Below the pieces are notes generated by a model. That model was given only the letters and a program-made list of their open reading frames with translations, had not been told where the DNA came from and searched no databases. Of a stretch of 64,000 nucleotides of DNA, positions 27,579 through 36,753 are shown in pieces (the stretch's first letter is position 1; each line of letters starts with the position of its first letter). Location: positions 248,001-312,000 of the forward strand of contig NZ_CP113920.1 of the NCBI RefSeq assembly GCF_029395535.1. Reading direction: 5' to 3'. This DNA comes from Bifidobacterium sp. ESL0732 (GTDB lineage: Bacteria; Actinomycetota; Actinomycetes; Actinomycetales; Bifidobacteriaceae). The position numbers and the translations under genes were made by a program.

Positions 27579-27676
27579 GACGCTTTGGTTGATAAACGAG
27601 GGCGCCCGTTAACCGGGCTCTGAGAAGAAAGTATATACGGGGGAGCATTTCGCTTTTCCGTTTTGGAGGGCAGGTC

Positions 27677-30439
27677 ATGGCGCAATCGCAAGATCGTGAG
27701 TCGAAGCAACCTCGAAATCGAAGAAATAGTCGCCGAAACGCAGGCAAAACCGAAAAAAGCGGGCAAGGCAGGCGGCCTACAGAGAAGAAGGCCGTTCGTA
27801 AACTTGAACAGGAAAGCAACACGGCGAGCAAAGCCGCCTCAAAGGCGCAAAAACAAGCAGCGAGCGCCGAAGAGAAAGCCCTTAAGGCCGAGAAACGTGC
27901 GGTGAACGCAGAAAAGAAGGCCTTGCTGCGCGCCGATACCTTCACCAATGCCCCCAAGGTCTCACGCGACACCCTGACCCGTGAGGAACGCGAGGTCATC
28001 GCCAAGCATGAGCAGGAGGAGGAAGAAGAGGCCAAGAAGCTGACCAAGGCCTCCGCGCACGGTCCGATCGGCCGCTGGTGGCGCAAGATGCAGTCCAGCC
28101 AGGACAAGGTCACCCTTGGCATGGCCATCGTTGCGCTCGGTGTGGTCTACGGCGACATCGGCACGTCCCCGCTCTACACTTCGCAGACCTTCATCACCGG
28201 CCAGGGTGGGCTCGGCAACATCGACCGTCCCGCTGTCCTCGGCCTGCTTTCGTTGGTCTTTTGGTCGATTACGCTGATTACGACCGTCAAATACGTGCTT
28301 GTCGCCATGCGTATCGACAACAAGGGCGAAGGCGGCATCTTCGCGCTGTTTTCGTTGATTCGCCACCACGGCAAATGGCTGGTGATTCCGGCGATGCTCG
28401 GTGGTGCAGCGTTCTTGGCGGATTCCGTCTTGACCCCGGCCGTCTCGATTTCCTCGGCAGTGGAAGGCCTCAAGACCATTCCGCTCTTCGAACCGGTGTT
28501 TCGCGAGAACACCAGTCTGACGCTGATGATTACCCTCGTGATCATCGTCGTCCTCTTCTGTGTCCAGTCGCGCGGCACCGAGCGTATCGGCAAGGTCTTC
28601 GGCTCGGTGGTCATGGTCTGGTTCGCGTTCCTCGCGATCACTGGCATCGTCAATATCAGCGGGGACTGGAGCATTTTCGCGGCCATTAACCCGGTTTACG
28701 GCATTGAGTTCCTCTTCAGCAAGCATAACCTGGCGGGTCTGGCCATCATGGGCACGGTCTTCCTTTCGACCACCGGCGCCGAAGCGTTGTACTCCGACAT
28801 GGGCCACGTTGGCCGCGGCAACATCTACTTCACCTGGCCGTTCATTTTTGTCGCGTTGGTCTTCAACTACTTTGGGCAGGGCGCTTGGATGCTGCGCAAC
28901 CAGGGCAACACAGCGCTCGGCAATGCCAACCCGTTCTTTGAAATGATGAGTCCGAACGTGCGTTACGTCGGCGTCATCCTTTCCGTGGCGGCTGGTGTCA
29001 TCGCCTCTCAGGCCCTGATTACCGGCGCGTTCACGATGGTCTCCGAGGCCACCGGCCTGAACTGGATGCCGCATCTTCAGGTGCGCTACCCGGCTCGTAC
29101 GCGTGGCCAGCTTTATATCCCTGTGGTCAACGTGGTGCTGTGCGTCGCCACGCTTTCGGTGCTGGCCCTCTTCAAGGATTCCGAGCACATTTCCGCGGCA
29201 TACGGCCTGGCACTCACCGTCACGATGATTACGACGACGATTTTGCTTACGGTCTATATCTGGTACAAGCACCATCGCGTGCTTGCGAGCATCTTCTTCG
29301 TGGTGTTTATCGCCATCCAGACACTGTTCTTCGTCGCTTCCATGGCGAAGTTCCTGCATGGCGGCTGGTTCACGATGCTTTTGACGGCATTGATCCTTCT
29401 GATCATGATCACGTGGAACGATGCGACCAAGATCGAACGTTCGCAGCGTCGTCATATGAAGTCGCGCGATTTCAAACCCGCGCTCGCCAAGTTGCATGAC
29501 GATTTCCGTATCCCGTATTTCGCCGACAACATCGTCTACCTGACCTCCGATTGGGAAATGCACCGGCTTGACACGGATATCTTCTTCTCGATTTTCGCCG
29601 ATCACCCGAAGCGTGCGCGTGCCTGGTGGGCCGTTTCGGTGGTCACCACTGACGAACCGTTCACACGAGAGTATTCGGTAGAGGACTTCGGCACGGACTA
29701 TATCTTCCGTGTGCGGATCAGGCTCGGTTTCAAGGTCTCGCAGTCCATCCCTGCTTATATCCATCAGGTGATGCATGATCTCTCCGCTTCCGGTGAGCTG
29801 CCGGAGCAGAAGTCCGTCTATCCGAAGGTGGACGCCGACCCGGATATCGGCACCGTTCGTTACGTCCTCGTTCATAAGGCTTTGATGCCGGAATCGAAGC
29901 TGACGGCCCGCGAGTCGCTCTCGCTCAAGATGAAGTATGCCATCCGTCATGTGGCCGGTTCGCCGGTCAAGTGGTTCGGTCTGGCCCCCTACAACCCGGT
30001 GGTCGAAGTGCAGCCGTTGTTCGTCTCCACCCGTCGTCCTCCGCGCCTGAAGCGCGTCGCGTTGCGTACCAGCAAGCGTCGCGTCGAATCCAAGGAATCG
30101 CGCACGAATGCGGCGAAGAACGAAAAGAACAAGGCGGAGGTTTCCCGCAAAAAAGCAAAGCTTGAAGCTCTCAATGCGGTGAAGGCGAAAGCTGAACAGG
30201 AAACGTTGAGCGAAGGCGAGAAGGCCAAGGCGTTGCGTGCGGCCAAGACGTTGAAGGCGGTTCGTGCCGCTCAAGCCGATAAGGCGTTGCACCTCTCGCA
30301 GGTCGCAAAACAGGAGTTGGGCGATTTGGCCAAAAGAAGTGGAACATCGGCAGCAGGCGATACCGGTGAGCAGACCAAGGTCATGCCACGCTCTCAAAGT
30401 CCCGATGCCGCTAGCGGAAAATCCGGAAAGTTGTCATAG
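27677..30439 (+). CDS. kup: Kup family potassium uptake protein (copy 1)
   Basis: A 920-residue K+/H+ symporter of the KUP/HAK/KT family. The core begins near residue 145 with VVYGDIGTSPLYT and continues through about twelve membrane segments, with GGEGGIFALF- and ALYSDMGHVGRGN-type family motifs. It carries an unusual N-terminal cytoplasmic stretch of about 130 residues rich in Lys/Ala/Glu (KAASKAQKQAASAEEKALK) that looks like a coiled coil, and a similarly charged C-terminal tail. ATG 27677 follows GGAGGG. A close tandem paralogue follows at 30954. Confidence 0.93.
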   Translation: MAQSQDRESKQPRNRRNSRRNAGKTEKSGQGRRPTEKKAVRKLEQESNTASKAASKAQKQAASAEEKALKAEKRAVNAEKKALLRADTFTNAPKVSRDTLTREEREVIAKHEQEEEEEAKKLTKASAHGPIGRWWRKMQSSQDKVTLGMAIVALGVVYGDIGTSPLYTSQTFITGQGGLGNIDRPAVLGLLSLVFWSITLITTVKYVLVAMRIDNKGEGGIFALFSLIRHHGKWLVIPAMLGGAAFLADSVLTPAVSISSAVEGLKTIPLFEPVFRENTSLTLMITLVIIVVLFCVQSRGTERIGKVFGSVVMVWFAFLAITGIVNISGDWSIFAAINPVYGIEFLFSKHNLAGLAIMGTVFLSTTGAEALYSDMGHVGRGNIYFTWPFIFVALVFNYFGQGAWMLRNQGNTALGNANPFFEMMSPNVRYVGVILSVAAGVIASQALITGAFTMVSEATGLNWMPHLQVRYPARTRGQLYIPVVNVVLCVATLSVLALFKDSEHISAAYGLALTVTMITTTILLTVYIWYKHHRVLASIFFVVFIAIQTLFFVASMAKFLHGGWFTMLLTALILLIMITWNDATKIERSQRRHMKSRDFKPALAKLHDDFRIPYFADNIVYLTSDWEMHRLDTDIFFSIFADHPKRARAWWAVSVVTTDEPFTREYSVEDFGTDYIFRVRIRLGFKVSQSIPAYIHQVMHDLSASGELPEQKSVYPKVDADPDIGTVRYVLVHKALMPESKLTARESLSLKMKYAIRHVAGSPVKWFGLAPYNPVVEVQPLFVSTRRPPRLKRVALRTSKRRVESKESRTNAAKNEKNKAEVSRKKAKLEALNAVKAKAEQETLSEGEKAKALRAAKTLKAVRAAQADKALHLSQVAKQELGDLAKRSGTSAAGDTGEQTKVMPRSQSPDAASGKSGKLS

Positions 30440-30489
30440 TCCGATAATTCGAAATTGATAGCCCGATGATTTTCGGATGCAAGCTATTG

Positions 30490-30527
30490 AAAGTGCGCCA
30501 ACCGCCAAATATGGTTGGCGCACTTTT
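30490..30527 (+). terminator. Rho-independent terminator after kup copy 1
   Basis: AAAGTGCGCCAACC (30490-30503) and GGTTGGCGCACTTT (30513-30526) form a perfect 14-base stem with a 9-base loop, followed by TT. It makes the two kup genes separate transcription units. Confidence 0.85.
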
Positions 30528-30953
30528 CGTCTTGTCCCGAGTTGAATCTTTGCTGCTTGGGTGGAGAAGTAAGCCTGCGAGATTTTGTCTTTTTAGGGTA
30601 TCGGATATCGCAAAAACCGGCTTTCGATATCAAGGTGCCGAGCATTTCGGTCGGAGTCGGAACGTAAATAATCGCTTGGTCCACAGCGTAATTTTGATGT
30701 TGGATTCTTTGACGATGCTGTGGAATGGTGGTGTCGCATTTTGCCTCAAAACGTTGCTGGACAACCCTTTTTCTGCTAATTTGGCGACTTGTTATCTAGT
30801 AATAATCATAATTTAATCAAGATAAGCGTTCCGATTTTGGTTTTCGTAAATAGATGGCTACACTTGCCCGTTGGTTTGTAAACGAGAGCGCTCGGCAAGT
30901 GGATTTGGCAAGAAAACAAGCGCGTAAAGGTTTCCGTTTCTGGAGGACAAATC
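30528..30953 (+). promoter_or_regulatory. Intergenic region with the second kup promoter
   Basis: About 425 bases with no gene; the open frame around 30466-30816 has no ribosome site or recognisable product. The promoter TTGGTT (30837-30842), 16-base spacer and TACACT (30859-30864) matches that of copy 1, as does the first transcribed part TTGGTTTGTAAACGAG (30871-30886) and the ribosome-site block TTTCCGTTTCTGGAGG. Confidence 0.5.
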
Positions 30954-33863
30954 ATGGCGCAACCGCAACATCATGGGGCAAGTGAACCTCAAAATCGTCA
31001 ACAAGAGCAAAACCCAGAAAATCAAGAGGTTCGCAGACGTGTTCGTGGCACGCGAAACAGAGATAAGCCTGCCAGCAACTCCGATAGCAGCAAAACCGGC
31101 GTTAGCGCCAACAACTCGGGCAAAACAACGCGGGCCAAAACCCCATTGGATGTGGCCGCCAAAGTAAAAGCGGTAAATGCCGCCACCGAAACGTCTTCAC
31201 GCACGCGCAAGGTCGCAGCCAAAGCGATAAGCGAGACGAAAGCCAAAGCTGAAGCGGCAGAAGGCGCCGCAGAAGCCTCATGGCGGACGCGCAAAGCCTC
31301 GACCAGAGCGACAAAAGTCAAGAAAACTGCTGTTCACGCGCAAAAGAAGGCGGCGAACGCCGAAAAGAAAGTTGCCAACGTTGAACGCAAGGCCAAAACT
31401 GCCGAACGAAAGGTGGCCAATGCCGAAAAGAAGGCGCTGACTGCTGAGCAGCGGGCGGCTGCGGCCGAAAAGAAAGCCTTGCTGCGCGCCGACACCTTCA
31501 CCAATGCCCCCAAGGTCTCTCGCGACACCCTGACCCGTGAGGAACGCGAGGAAATTGCCAAACATGCCAAGGAGGAGCGCGAGGAAGCCGAGAAACTGAC
31601 CAAGGCCTCACACAGCCCAATCGGCCGCTGGTGGCGCAAAGTGCAGTCCAGCCCCGACAGGGTGACGCTTGGGATGGCCATCGTCACGCTTGGCGTGGTC
31701 TACGGCGACATCGGCACTTCTCCGCTCTATACCGTCCAGACGTTCCTGGCCGGGCAGGGCGGGCTTGCTAAAATCGACCGGCCCGCGGTTCTCGGCATGC
31801 TTTCCTTGATTTTCTGGACGCTGTTGCTGATTACGACCGTGAAATACGTGCTGGTCGCCATGCACGCCGACAACAAGGGCGAGGGCGGCATTTTCGCGCT
31901 TTTCTCGCTGGTACGGCACTACGGCAAGTGGCTGCTGGTTCCAGCGATGATTGGAGGAGCGGCCTTCCTGGCGGATTCCGTGTTGACCCCGGCCGTCTCG
32001 ATCTCCTCGGCAGTGGAAGGCCTCAAGACCATTCCCGCGCTCACTAATGCTTTCGAAGAGAACCCGAACCTGACGCTGATGATTACTCTCATCATCATTG
32101 TCGTGCTTTTCTGTGTGCAGTCGCGTGGCACCGAAAGCATCGGCAAGGTCTTCGGCTCGGTCGTCCTGGTCTGGTTCGCGTTCCTGGCGCTGGTTGGCAT
32201 CGTCAATCTGAGTGGTGACTGGACCATTTTCGAGGCCATCAACCCGGTCTATGGCGTCGAGTTTCTCTTCAGCTCGCACAACGTCGCCGGCCTTTCGCTG
32301 ATGGGCACCGTCTTCCTTTCGACCACCGGCGCCGAAGCGCTGTACTCCGACATGGGCCACGTTGGCCGCGGCAACATCTACTTCACCTGGCCCTTCATCA
32401 ACGTTGCGCTCGTGCTCAACTATTTCGGGCAAGGCGCGTGGATGCTCAACAACCGCGGCGACAAATCCCTGGCGAACGTCACCGTCAACCCGTTCTTCCA
32501 GATGATGAGTCCGAACGTGCGTTACGTCGGTGTGATCCTTTCCGTGGCGGCTGGTGTCATCGCCTCTCAGGCCCTGATTACCGGCGCGTTCACGATGGTC
32601 TCCGAGGCCACCGGCCTGAACTGGATGCCGCATCTTCAGGTGCGCTACCCCTCGCGTACGCGTGGCCAGCTCTATATCCCGGCCGTCAACGTGGTGCTGT
32701 GCGTGGCGACGCTTACGGTGCTGGCTATTTTTAAGGATTCCGAGCATATTTCCGCGGCGTACGGTCTGGCGCTGACCATCACCATGCTGGCGACGACGAT
32801 TCTTTTGACCACATACGTCTGGCATCACCACCATCGCGTGGGCGCGGTGTGCTTCTTCGCGCTGTTCGCCACCACCGACTCGCTCTTCTTCATCTCCTCG
32901 ATGTCGAAGTTCCTGCGCGGCGGCTGGTTCACCATGCTGCTCACGACCGTGATTCTGCTGATTATGATCACCTGGGATGACGGCACCAAGATTGAACGTT
33001 CGCAGCGTCGTCATATGAAGCCTCGTGATTTCAAACCCGCGCTCGCAAAATTGCATGATGATTTTCGTATTCCGTATTTTGCCGACAACATCGTTTACCT
33101 GACTTCCGATTCCGAATTGCGTCGGCTTGACACGGATATCTTCTTTTCGATTTTCGCTGACCACCCGAAGCGTGCGCGTGCCTGGTGGGCCGTTTCGATG
33201 GTCACCACTGACGAACCGTTCACCCGCGAATACTCAGTCGAGAATTTCGGCACGGATTATATCTTCCGTGTGCGGATCAGACTCGGTTTCAAGGTCTCGC
33301 AATCGATTCCTGCTTATATTCATCAGATTATGCATGACCTTTCCGCCTCGGGCGAGCTACCGGAGCAGAAGTCCGTCTATCCGAAGGTGGATGCCGACCC
33401 GGATATCGGCACCGTGCGTTACGTCCTGATTCACAAGGCTTTGATGCCGGAGTCCAAGATCACCGGCCGTGAGGCGCTCTCGCTTAAGATGAAGTATGCC
33501 ATCCGTCATGTGGCCGGTTCGCCGGTCAAGTGGTTCGGCCTGGCCCCTTACAACCCGGTGGTCGAGGTGCAGCCGCTCTTCTTGAGCACCCGTCGTCCGC
33601 CGCGTCTGAAGCGCGTCGCGTTTCGCAAGTTGCGGCGCTCGGAGCTTCAAGATGCTTCCGCGGCGCAAAAATCGGCAACTCAAGATGTCCCAGATGCCAG
33701 CTCAGTGGTCAAAGCTGTTTCGAGGACTGATTCGGGCAAGAAGCCGTCCATGTCGAAGTCCGACTCAGGCACCAAAACCAAAAAAACTGAATCTGTCGCT
33801 AACGCTAAGTCCGACTCAGGTACTAAGGCAAAAACTCAAGTTGATTCTGAAGCCACAAAATAA
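30954..33863 (+). CDS. kup: Kup family potassium uptake protein (copy 2)
   Basis: A 969-residue tandem paralogue of the preceding gene with the same core (VVYGDIGTSPLYT, GGEGGIFALF) and almost identical central and C-terminal membrane regions. The N-terminal extension is longer (about 200 residues) and made of repeating Lys/Ala/Glu blocks such as AEKKVANVERKAKTAERK, compatible with a long coiled coil. The C-terminal tail differs from copy 1: it ends in Ser/Asp/Lys repeats with KSDSGTK twice. Two such transporters with own promoters suggest different expression conditions. Confidence 0.93.
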   Translation: MAQPQHHGASEPQNRQQEQNPENQEVRRRVRGTRNRDKPASNSDSSKTGVSANNSGKTTRAKTPLDVAAKVKAVNAATETSSRTRKVAAKAISETKAKAEAAEGAAEASWRTRKASTRATKVKKTAVHAQKKAANAEKKVANVERKAKTAERKVANAEKKALTAEQRAAAAEKKALLRADTFTNAPKVSRDTLTREEREEIAKHAKEEREEAEKLTKASHSPIGRWWRKVQSSPDRVTLGMAIVTLGVVYGDIGTSPLYTVQTFLAGQGGLAKIDRPAVLGMLSLIFWTLLLITTVKYVLVAMHADNKGEGGIFALFSLVRHYGKWLLVPAMIGGAAFLADSVLTPAVSISSAVEGLKTIPALTNAFEENPNLTLMITLIIIVVLFCVQSRGTESIGKVFGSVVLVWFAFLALVGIVNLSGDWTIFEAINPVYGVEFLFSSHNVAGLSLMGTVFLSTTGAEALYSDMGHVGRGNIYFTWPFINVALVLNYFGQGAWMLNNRGDKSLANVTVNPFFQMMSPNVRYVGVILSVAAGVIASQALITGAFTMVSEATGLNWMPHLQVRYPSRTRGQLYIPAVNVVLCVATLTVLAIFKDSEHISAAYGLALTITMLATTILLTTYVWHHHHRVGAVCFFALFATTDSLFFISSMSKFLRGGWFTMLLTTVILLIMITWDDGTKIERSQRRHMKPRDFKPALAKLHDDFRIPYFADNIVYLTSDSELRRLDTDIFFSIFADHPKRARAWWAVSMVTTDEPFTREYSVENFGTDYIFRVRIRLGFKVSQSIPAYIHQIMHDLSASGELPEQKSVYPKVDADPDIGTVRYVLIHKALMPESKITGREALSLKMKYAIRHVAGSPVKWFGLAPYNPVVEVQPLFLSTRRPPRLKRVAFRKLRRSELQDASAAQKSATQDVPDASSVVKAVSRTDSGKKPSMSKSDSGTKTKKTESVANAKSDSGTKAKTQVDSEATK

Positions 33864-34135
33864 GTGCCGCTAAAGTCGCTAAAAATGTGTTTGAAATGAA
33901 TAGAGCAGTGCCGTCGGTGTTCGGTTTGGCTTTTGCCGACGGTTCGGCATGCGGCTATTTCGTTTCGATTGGGTGGAGATGTCTTGGAAGAATTGTTACG
34001 GTGCAATTTGTTCGGTTCCATTACGCTGTCTAAGAATCGTTCTTTTGACACTCCGTTTGTGGCGCCAAAGTGATAAACTCAAAACTAGGCGGAATTTTTA
34101 TCTTGTTTTTTCGATGAATTTGGAGGAGGGTTATC

Positions 34136-34273
34136 GTGTCGGTAAAAGTGTCTACACAAACTATCCCGGTTGTTCGTCCTGTAAACAAGCCTGAGACATC
34201 ATCGGAAGCGAAATGGAATAAGTTGGCCGTGATTGCCGCGCAGTATTCAAAAGTCTCACATACGAACAACTGA
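34136..34273 (+). CDS. 45-residue ORF coupled to the GNAT gene
   Basis: GTG 34136 follows GGAGGAGGG, a strong ribosome site, and encodes 45 residues with the segment AKWNKLAVIAAQYSKVSH. The stop codon lies nine bases before the GNAT start, which itself lacks a clear ribosome site, so the second gene probably depends on translation of this one. No known domain is recognised; it is too short for the usual ribbon-helix-helix antitoxins. It could be an antitoxin, a leader or an accessory peptide. Confidence 0.5.
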   Translation: MSVKVSTQTIPVVRPVNKPETSSEAKWNKLAVIAAQYSKVSHTNN

Positions 34274-34282
34274 TTTGCTGTC

Positions 34283-34855
34283 ATGGGTTCTACATTTTCA
34301 ATAGTCGTCACTCGTAACGCTACGGGTGACGATTTATCGTTATTGAGGAAGTTTCATTGTTGTTTGGCGGATGGTTCGGCGTCTGAATGGGCTATGGAAC
34401 CGCAACGGCATATTCTGGATTTGAAACACAAGGATTTCCGGAAAAACGATGCTCCGACCAGAACGATTCTGGTGACTCCTGGGAATACAGAGATATTTGC
34501 GTATTGTGAATATGGGTATACCGGAGTAGAGGAATCTTCTTCGGGTGCCTACGCGATTTCTTGGATTGCGCGAAGCGTAAAATATGACCAATACCGCTTG
34601 GGCGATCAACTGTTGGGCATTGTGCTGGATGATATTGCCGTTGACGCTTTTCATCGGGGGCGCACGCCTTTGGTGGTTACACAGATTGATCCCAGGAATA
34701 CCTCTAGTATTCATTTGTTTGCCGGGCGAGGATTCCATGACGATGGTATAGATCCGGATGATTCGGGATTCCACATCTGGAGTAGTGCGCTGGAGCCTCA
34801 TGATTCTATACAGGTGAATCGGCAATTCGTTATCGAGCTGCCGACATCGCGATAG
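34283..34855 (+). CDS. GNAT family acetyltransferase (probable)
   Basis: A 190-residue protein with the pattern of a Gcn5-related N-acetyltransferase: QYRLGDQLLG as a version of the acetyl-CoA pyrophosphate loop (about residue 97), then an alpha helix, TPLVVTQIDPRNTSSIHLFAGRGF, typical of the last strands of the fold. The match is by pattern and moderate. ATG 34283 has no good ribosome site, so coupling to the 45-residue ORF is likely. The acceptor substrate is unknown; a toxin acting on aminoacyl-tRNA is one possibility. Confidence 0.6.
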   Translation: MGSTFSIVVTRNATGDDLSLLRKFHCCLADGSASEWAMEPQRHILDLKHKDFRKNDAPTRTILVTPGNTEIFAYCEYGYTGVEESSSGAYAISWIARSVKYDQYRLGDQLLGIVLDDIAVDAFHRGRTPLVVTQIDPRNTSSIHLFAGRGFHDDGIDPDDSGFHIWSSALEPHDSIQVNRQFVIELPTSR

Positions 34856-35013
34856 GGCTGAACTAATTATCCGCTCTTGTATAAGTTTCCGCGGTATGGT
34901 CGTGCAAAGTTTAGGGCGTTTAAGTCTTATGGAATATGGATCTTTTTGAAGCGGCAAAGTGAGTTGCGCCAGTGTCCGTTCTTCGGCGTGTCGCCTTTTG
35001 GCAGAGTCGTTTT

Positions 35014-35151
35014 GGTACAACCTTGTACTTATGTCATTTGCAAGCAAGATTATCGAGGTGTATCTTAAGAATCAGAACAAGTACAAGGTTGTATTAACTT
35101 AACAGACTGTAAACCTGTGGTTAATGTTTGCCTGTTAGAACAACGTTGTAC
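35014..35151. promoter_or_regulatory. Three GTACAA-NN-TTGTAC operators before GH51
   Basis: GTACAACCTTGTAC (35014-35027) is perfect, GTACAAGGTTGTAT (35081-35094) has one change and GAACAACGTTGTAC (35138-35151) has one change. Centres are 67 and 57 bases apart, permitting DNA looping. The last ends 28 bases before the GH51 start. The rest of the gap 34856-35179 shows no gene. Likely sites for an arabinose-responsive LacI regulator, possibly the one at 40232. Confidence 0.75.
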
Positions 35152-35179
35152 TTGCCTGACTAGCTTGAAAGAGGAGATC

Positions 35180-36709
35180 ATGCCTGAAGGTGCCACAACC
35201 AACAAAGCGCGACTTGTCGTTGATGATGAATTCGAGATCGCTCCTATCGATGATAGGTTGTTTGGCTCGTTTGCTGAGCATCTTGGACGCTGCATATATA
35301 CAGGCATCTACGAGCCTGGTCACCCGACTGCTGATGCGGACGGTTTCCGTCAGGACGTCATTGATTTGGTTCGCGAGCTGGGGGCAACCACCATCCGTTA
35401 CCCGGGCGGCAATTTCGTTTCCGGCTATCGCTGGGAGGACGGAGTCGGTCCAAAGGATCAGCGCCCGCGTCGTCTTGACACTGCTTGGCATTCCACCGAG
35501 ACCAACCAGTTCGGTCTTCATGAGATGGTTAAGTGGCTAGGCAAAGTCAATGGAAATGAGCTAATGGAAGCAGTGAATCTAGGAACGCGCGGCCTTGGGA
35601 ACGCAATGGATTTGCTGGAATACGCCAACGTTCCCAGTGGAACGAAGCTTTCGGAAGAACGTCGTGCCAATGGTGCCGATAAGCCTTTTGACATCCGCAT
35701 GTGGTGCTTGGGCAACGAAATGGACGGACCATGGCAGTTGGGGCATATAACTGCCGAAGAATACGGACGTCTTGCAGCAAAGGTTGCTGCAGGTATGCGC
35801 CAAATTGATCCGAACCTTGAACTCGTGGTTTGTGGTTCGTCCACGCACGATATGCAGACATATGGTTCATGGGAAGAGACCGTTCTCGATGCCACTTATG
35901 ATTTAGTCGACTTCGTTTCCTGTCATGCATATGCGCGTCCTTGGAATGGCGATATGCAGAGCTTCGTGGCCTCCGGCGCCGACATGGAGGCGTTTATTCA
36001 CGAAATCGCCGCCATCGTGCAATCGGTGAAGGCTCGCCATAAGACTTCGCATCAGGTCTATCTGTCCTTTGATGAGTGGAACGTCTGGTATAAAGCCAAC
36101 GATCCGGCCAACAATCCGTCTGGAATCGGCAATTGGCCTACTGCTCCAAGACTTTTGGAGCAGATCTACTCCGTAACGGACGCGGCAGTGGTCGGCGATT
36201 TGCTGATCTCCTTGATGCGCAACGCAGACACGGTCCATTCCGCTTCCATGGCCCAGTTGGTAAATGTCATTGCGCCGATTATGACCGAACCCGGCGGCCC
36301 GGCTTGGAGGCAGACCATTTTTTATCCCTTCTCGCTTTCTGCCCGGTTCGCCAAAGGCGGTACCGCTCTTCAGACAGTGTTGAACGGTCCCTCCATTGAT
36401 ACCGCGGCGTACGGCGAAGTGAGTGCAATCGGTCATACGGCTGTGCGTTGCAAGGACGGCTCATTCGCCATTTTCCTCGTGAATCGTTCCTTGGAGGAAA
36501 ATACGAAACTCGAGATCGCCCTACCGGCCCATCGTCGATTCTCCAAGGCTAAATCGTGGACGTTGCACGATGATGATGTCTCGGCTTGCAACACGCTTGA
36601 GCATCCCAATAGAGTGACCCCACAGGTCACCGGCAACATCGCCATAGATGGCGACACCATATCTGTGAATCTTGCGCCTGTTTCTTGGACGTTGATTCAT
36701 GTTTGTTAA
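35180..36709 (+). CDS. abfA: GH51 alpha-L-arabinofuranosidase
   Basis: A 509-residue glycoside hydrolase family 51 enzyme that removes terminal alpha-L-arabinofuranose from arabino-oligosaccharides. The acid/base Glu180 lies in WCLGNEMDGPW and the nucleophile Glu299 in LSFDEWNVWY; RYPGGNFVSGY near residue 75 is another family mark. No signal peptide, so it acts inside the cell on imported sugar. ATG 35180 follows GAGGAG; ATG 35117 is a weaker alternative. It leads an apparent operon with binding protein and permeases 44 bases downstream, under three operators. Confidence 0.95.
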   Translation: MPEGATTNKARLVVDDEFEIAPIDDRLFGSFAEHLGRCIYTGIYEPGHPTADADGFRQDVIDLVRELGATTIRYPGGNFVSGYRWEDGVGPKDQRPRRLDTAWHSTETNQFGLHEMVKWLGKVNGNELMEAVNLGTRGLGNAMDLLEYANVPSGTKLSEERRANGADKPFDIRMWCLGNEMDGPWQLGHITAEEYGRLAAKVAAGMRQIDPNLELVVCGSSTHDMQTYGSWEETVLDATYDLVDFVSCHAYARPWNGDMQSFVASGADMEAFIHEIAAIVQSVKARHKTSHQVYLSFDEWNVWYKANDPANNPSGIGNWPTAPRLLEQIYSVTDAAVVGDLLISLMRNADTVHSASMAQLVNVIAPIMTEPGGPAWRQTIFYPFSLSARFAKGGTALQTVLNGPSIDTAAYGEVSAIGHTAVRCKDGSFAIFLVNRSLEENTKLEIALPAHRRFSKAKSWTLHDDDVSACNTLEHPNRVTPQVTGNIAIDGDTISVNLAPVSWTLIHVC

Positions 36710-36718
36710 TTTATCCAA

Positions 36719-36738
36719 TTGTGCCAGTGTTGGCGCAA
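36719..36738. promoter_or_regulatory. Inverted repeat before the arabinoside-binding protein
   Basis: TTGTGCCA and TGGCGCAA form an 8-base inverted repeat with one mismatch and a 4-base centre. It sits in the 44-base gap between GH51 and the binding-protein gene and could be a second operator or a small hairpin. Confidence 0.35.
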
Positions 36739-36753
36739 CGATAAGGAGGAAAA

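Noticed and set aside
27962..30397. 811-codon minus-strand frame opposite kup copy 1
   Set aside because: Antisense of a clear Kup gene; composition rich in Arg/His/Gly as expected for a shadow frame.
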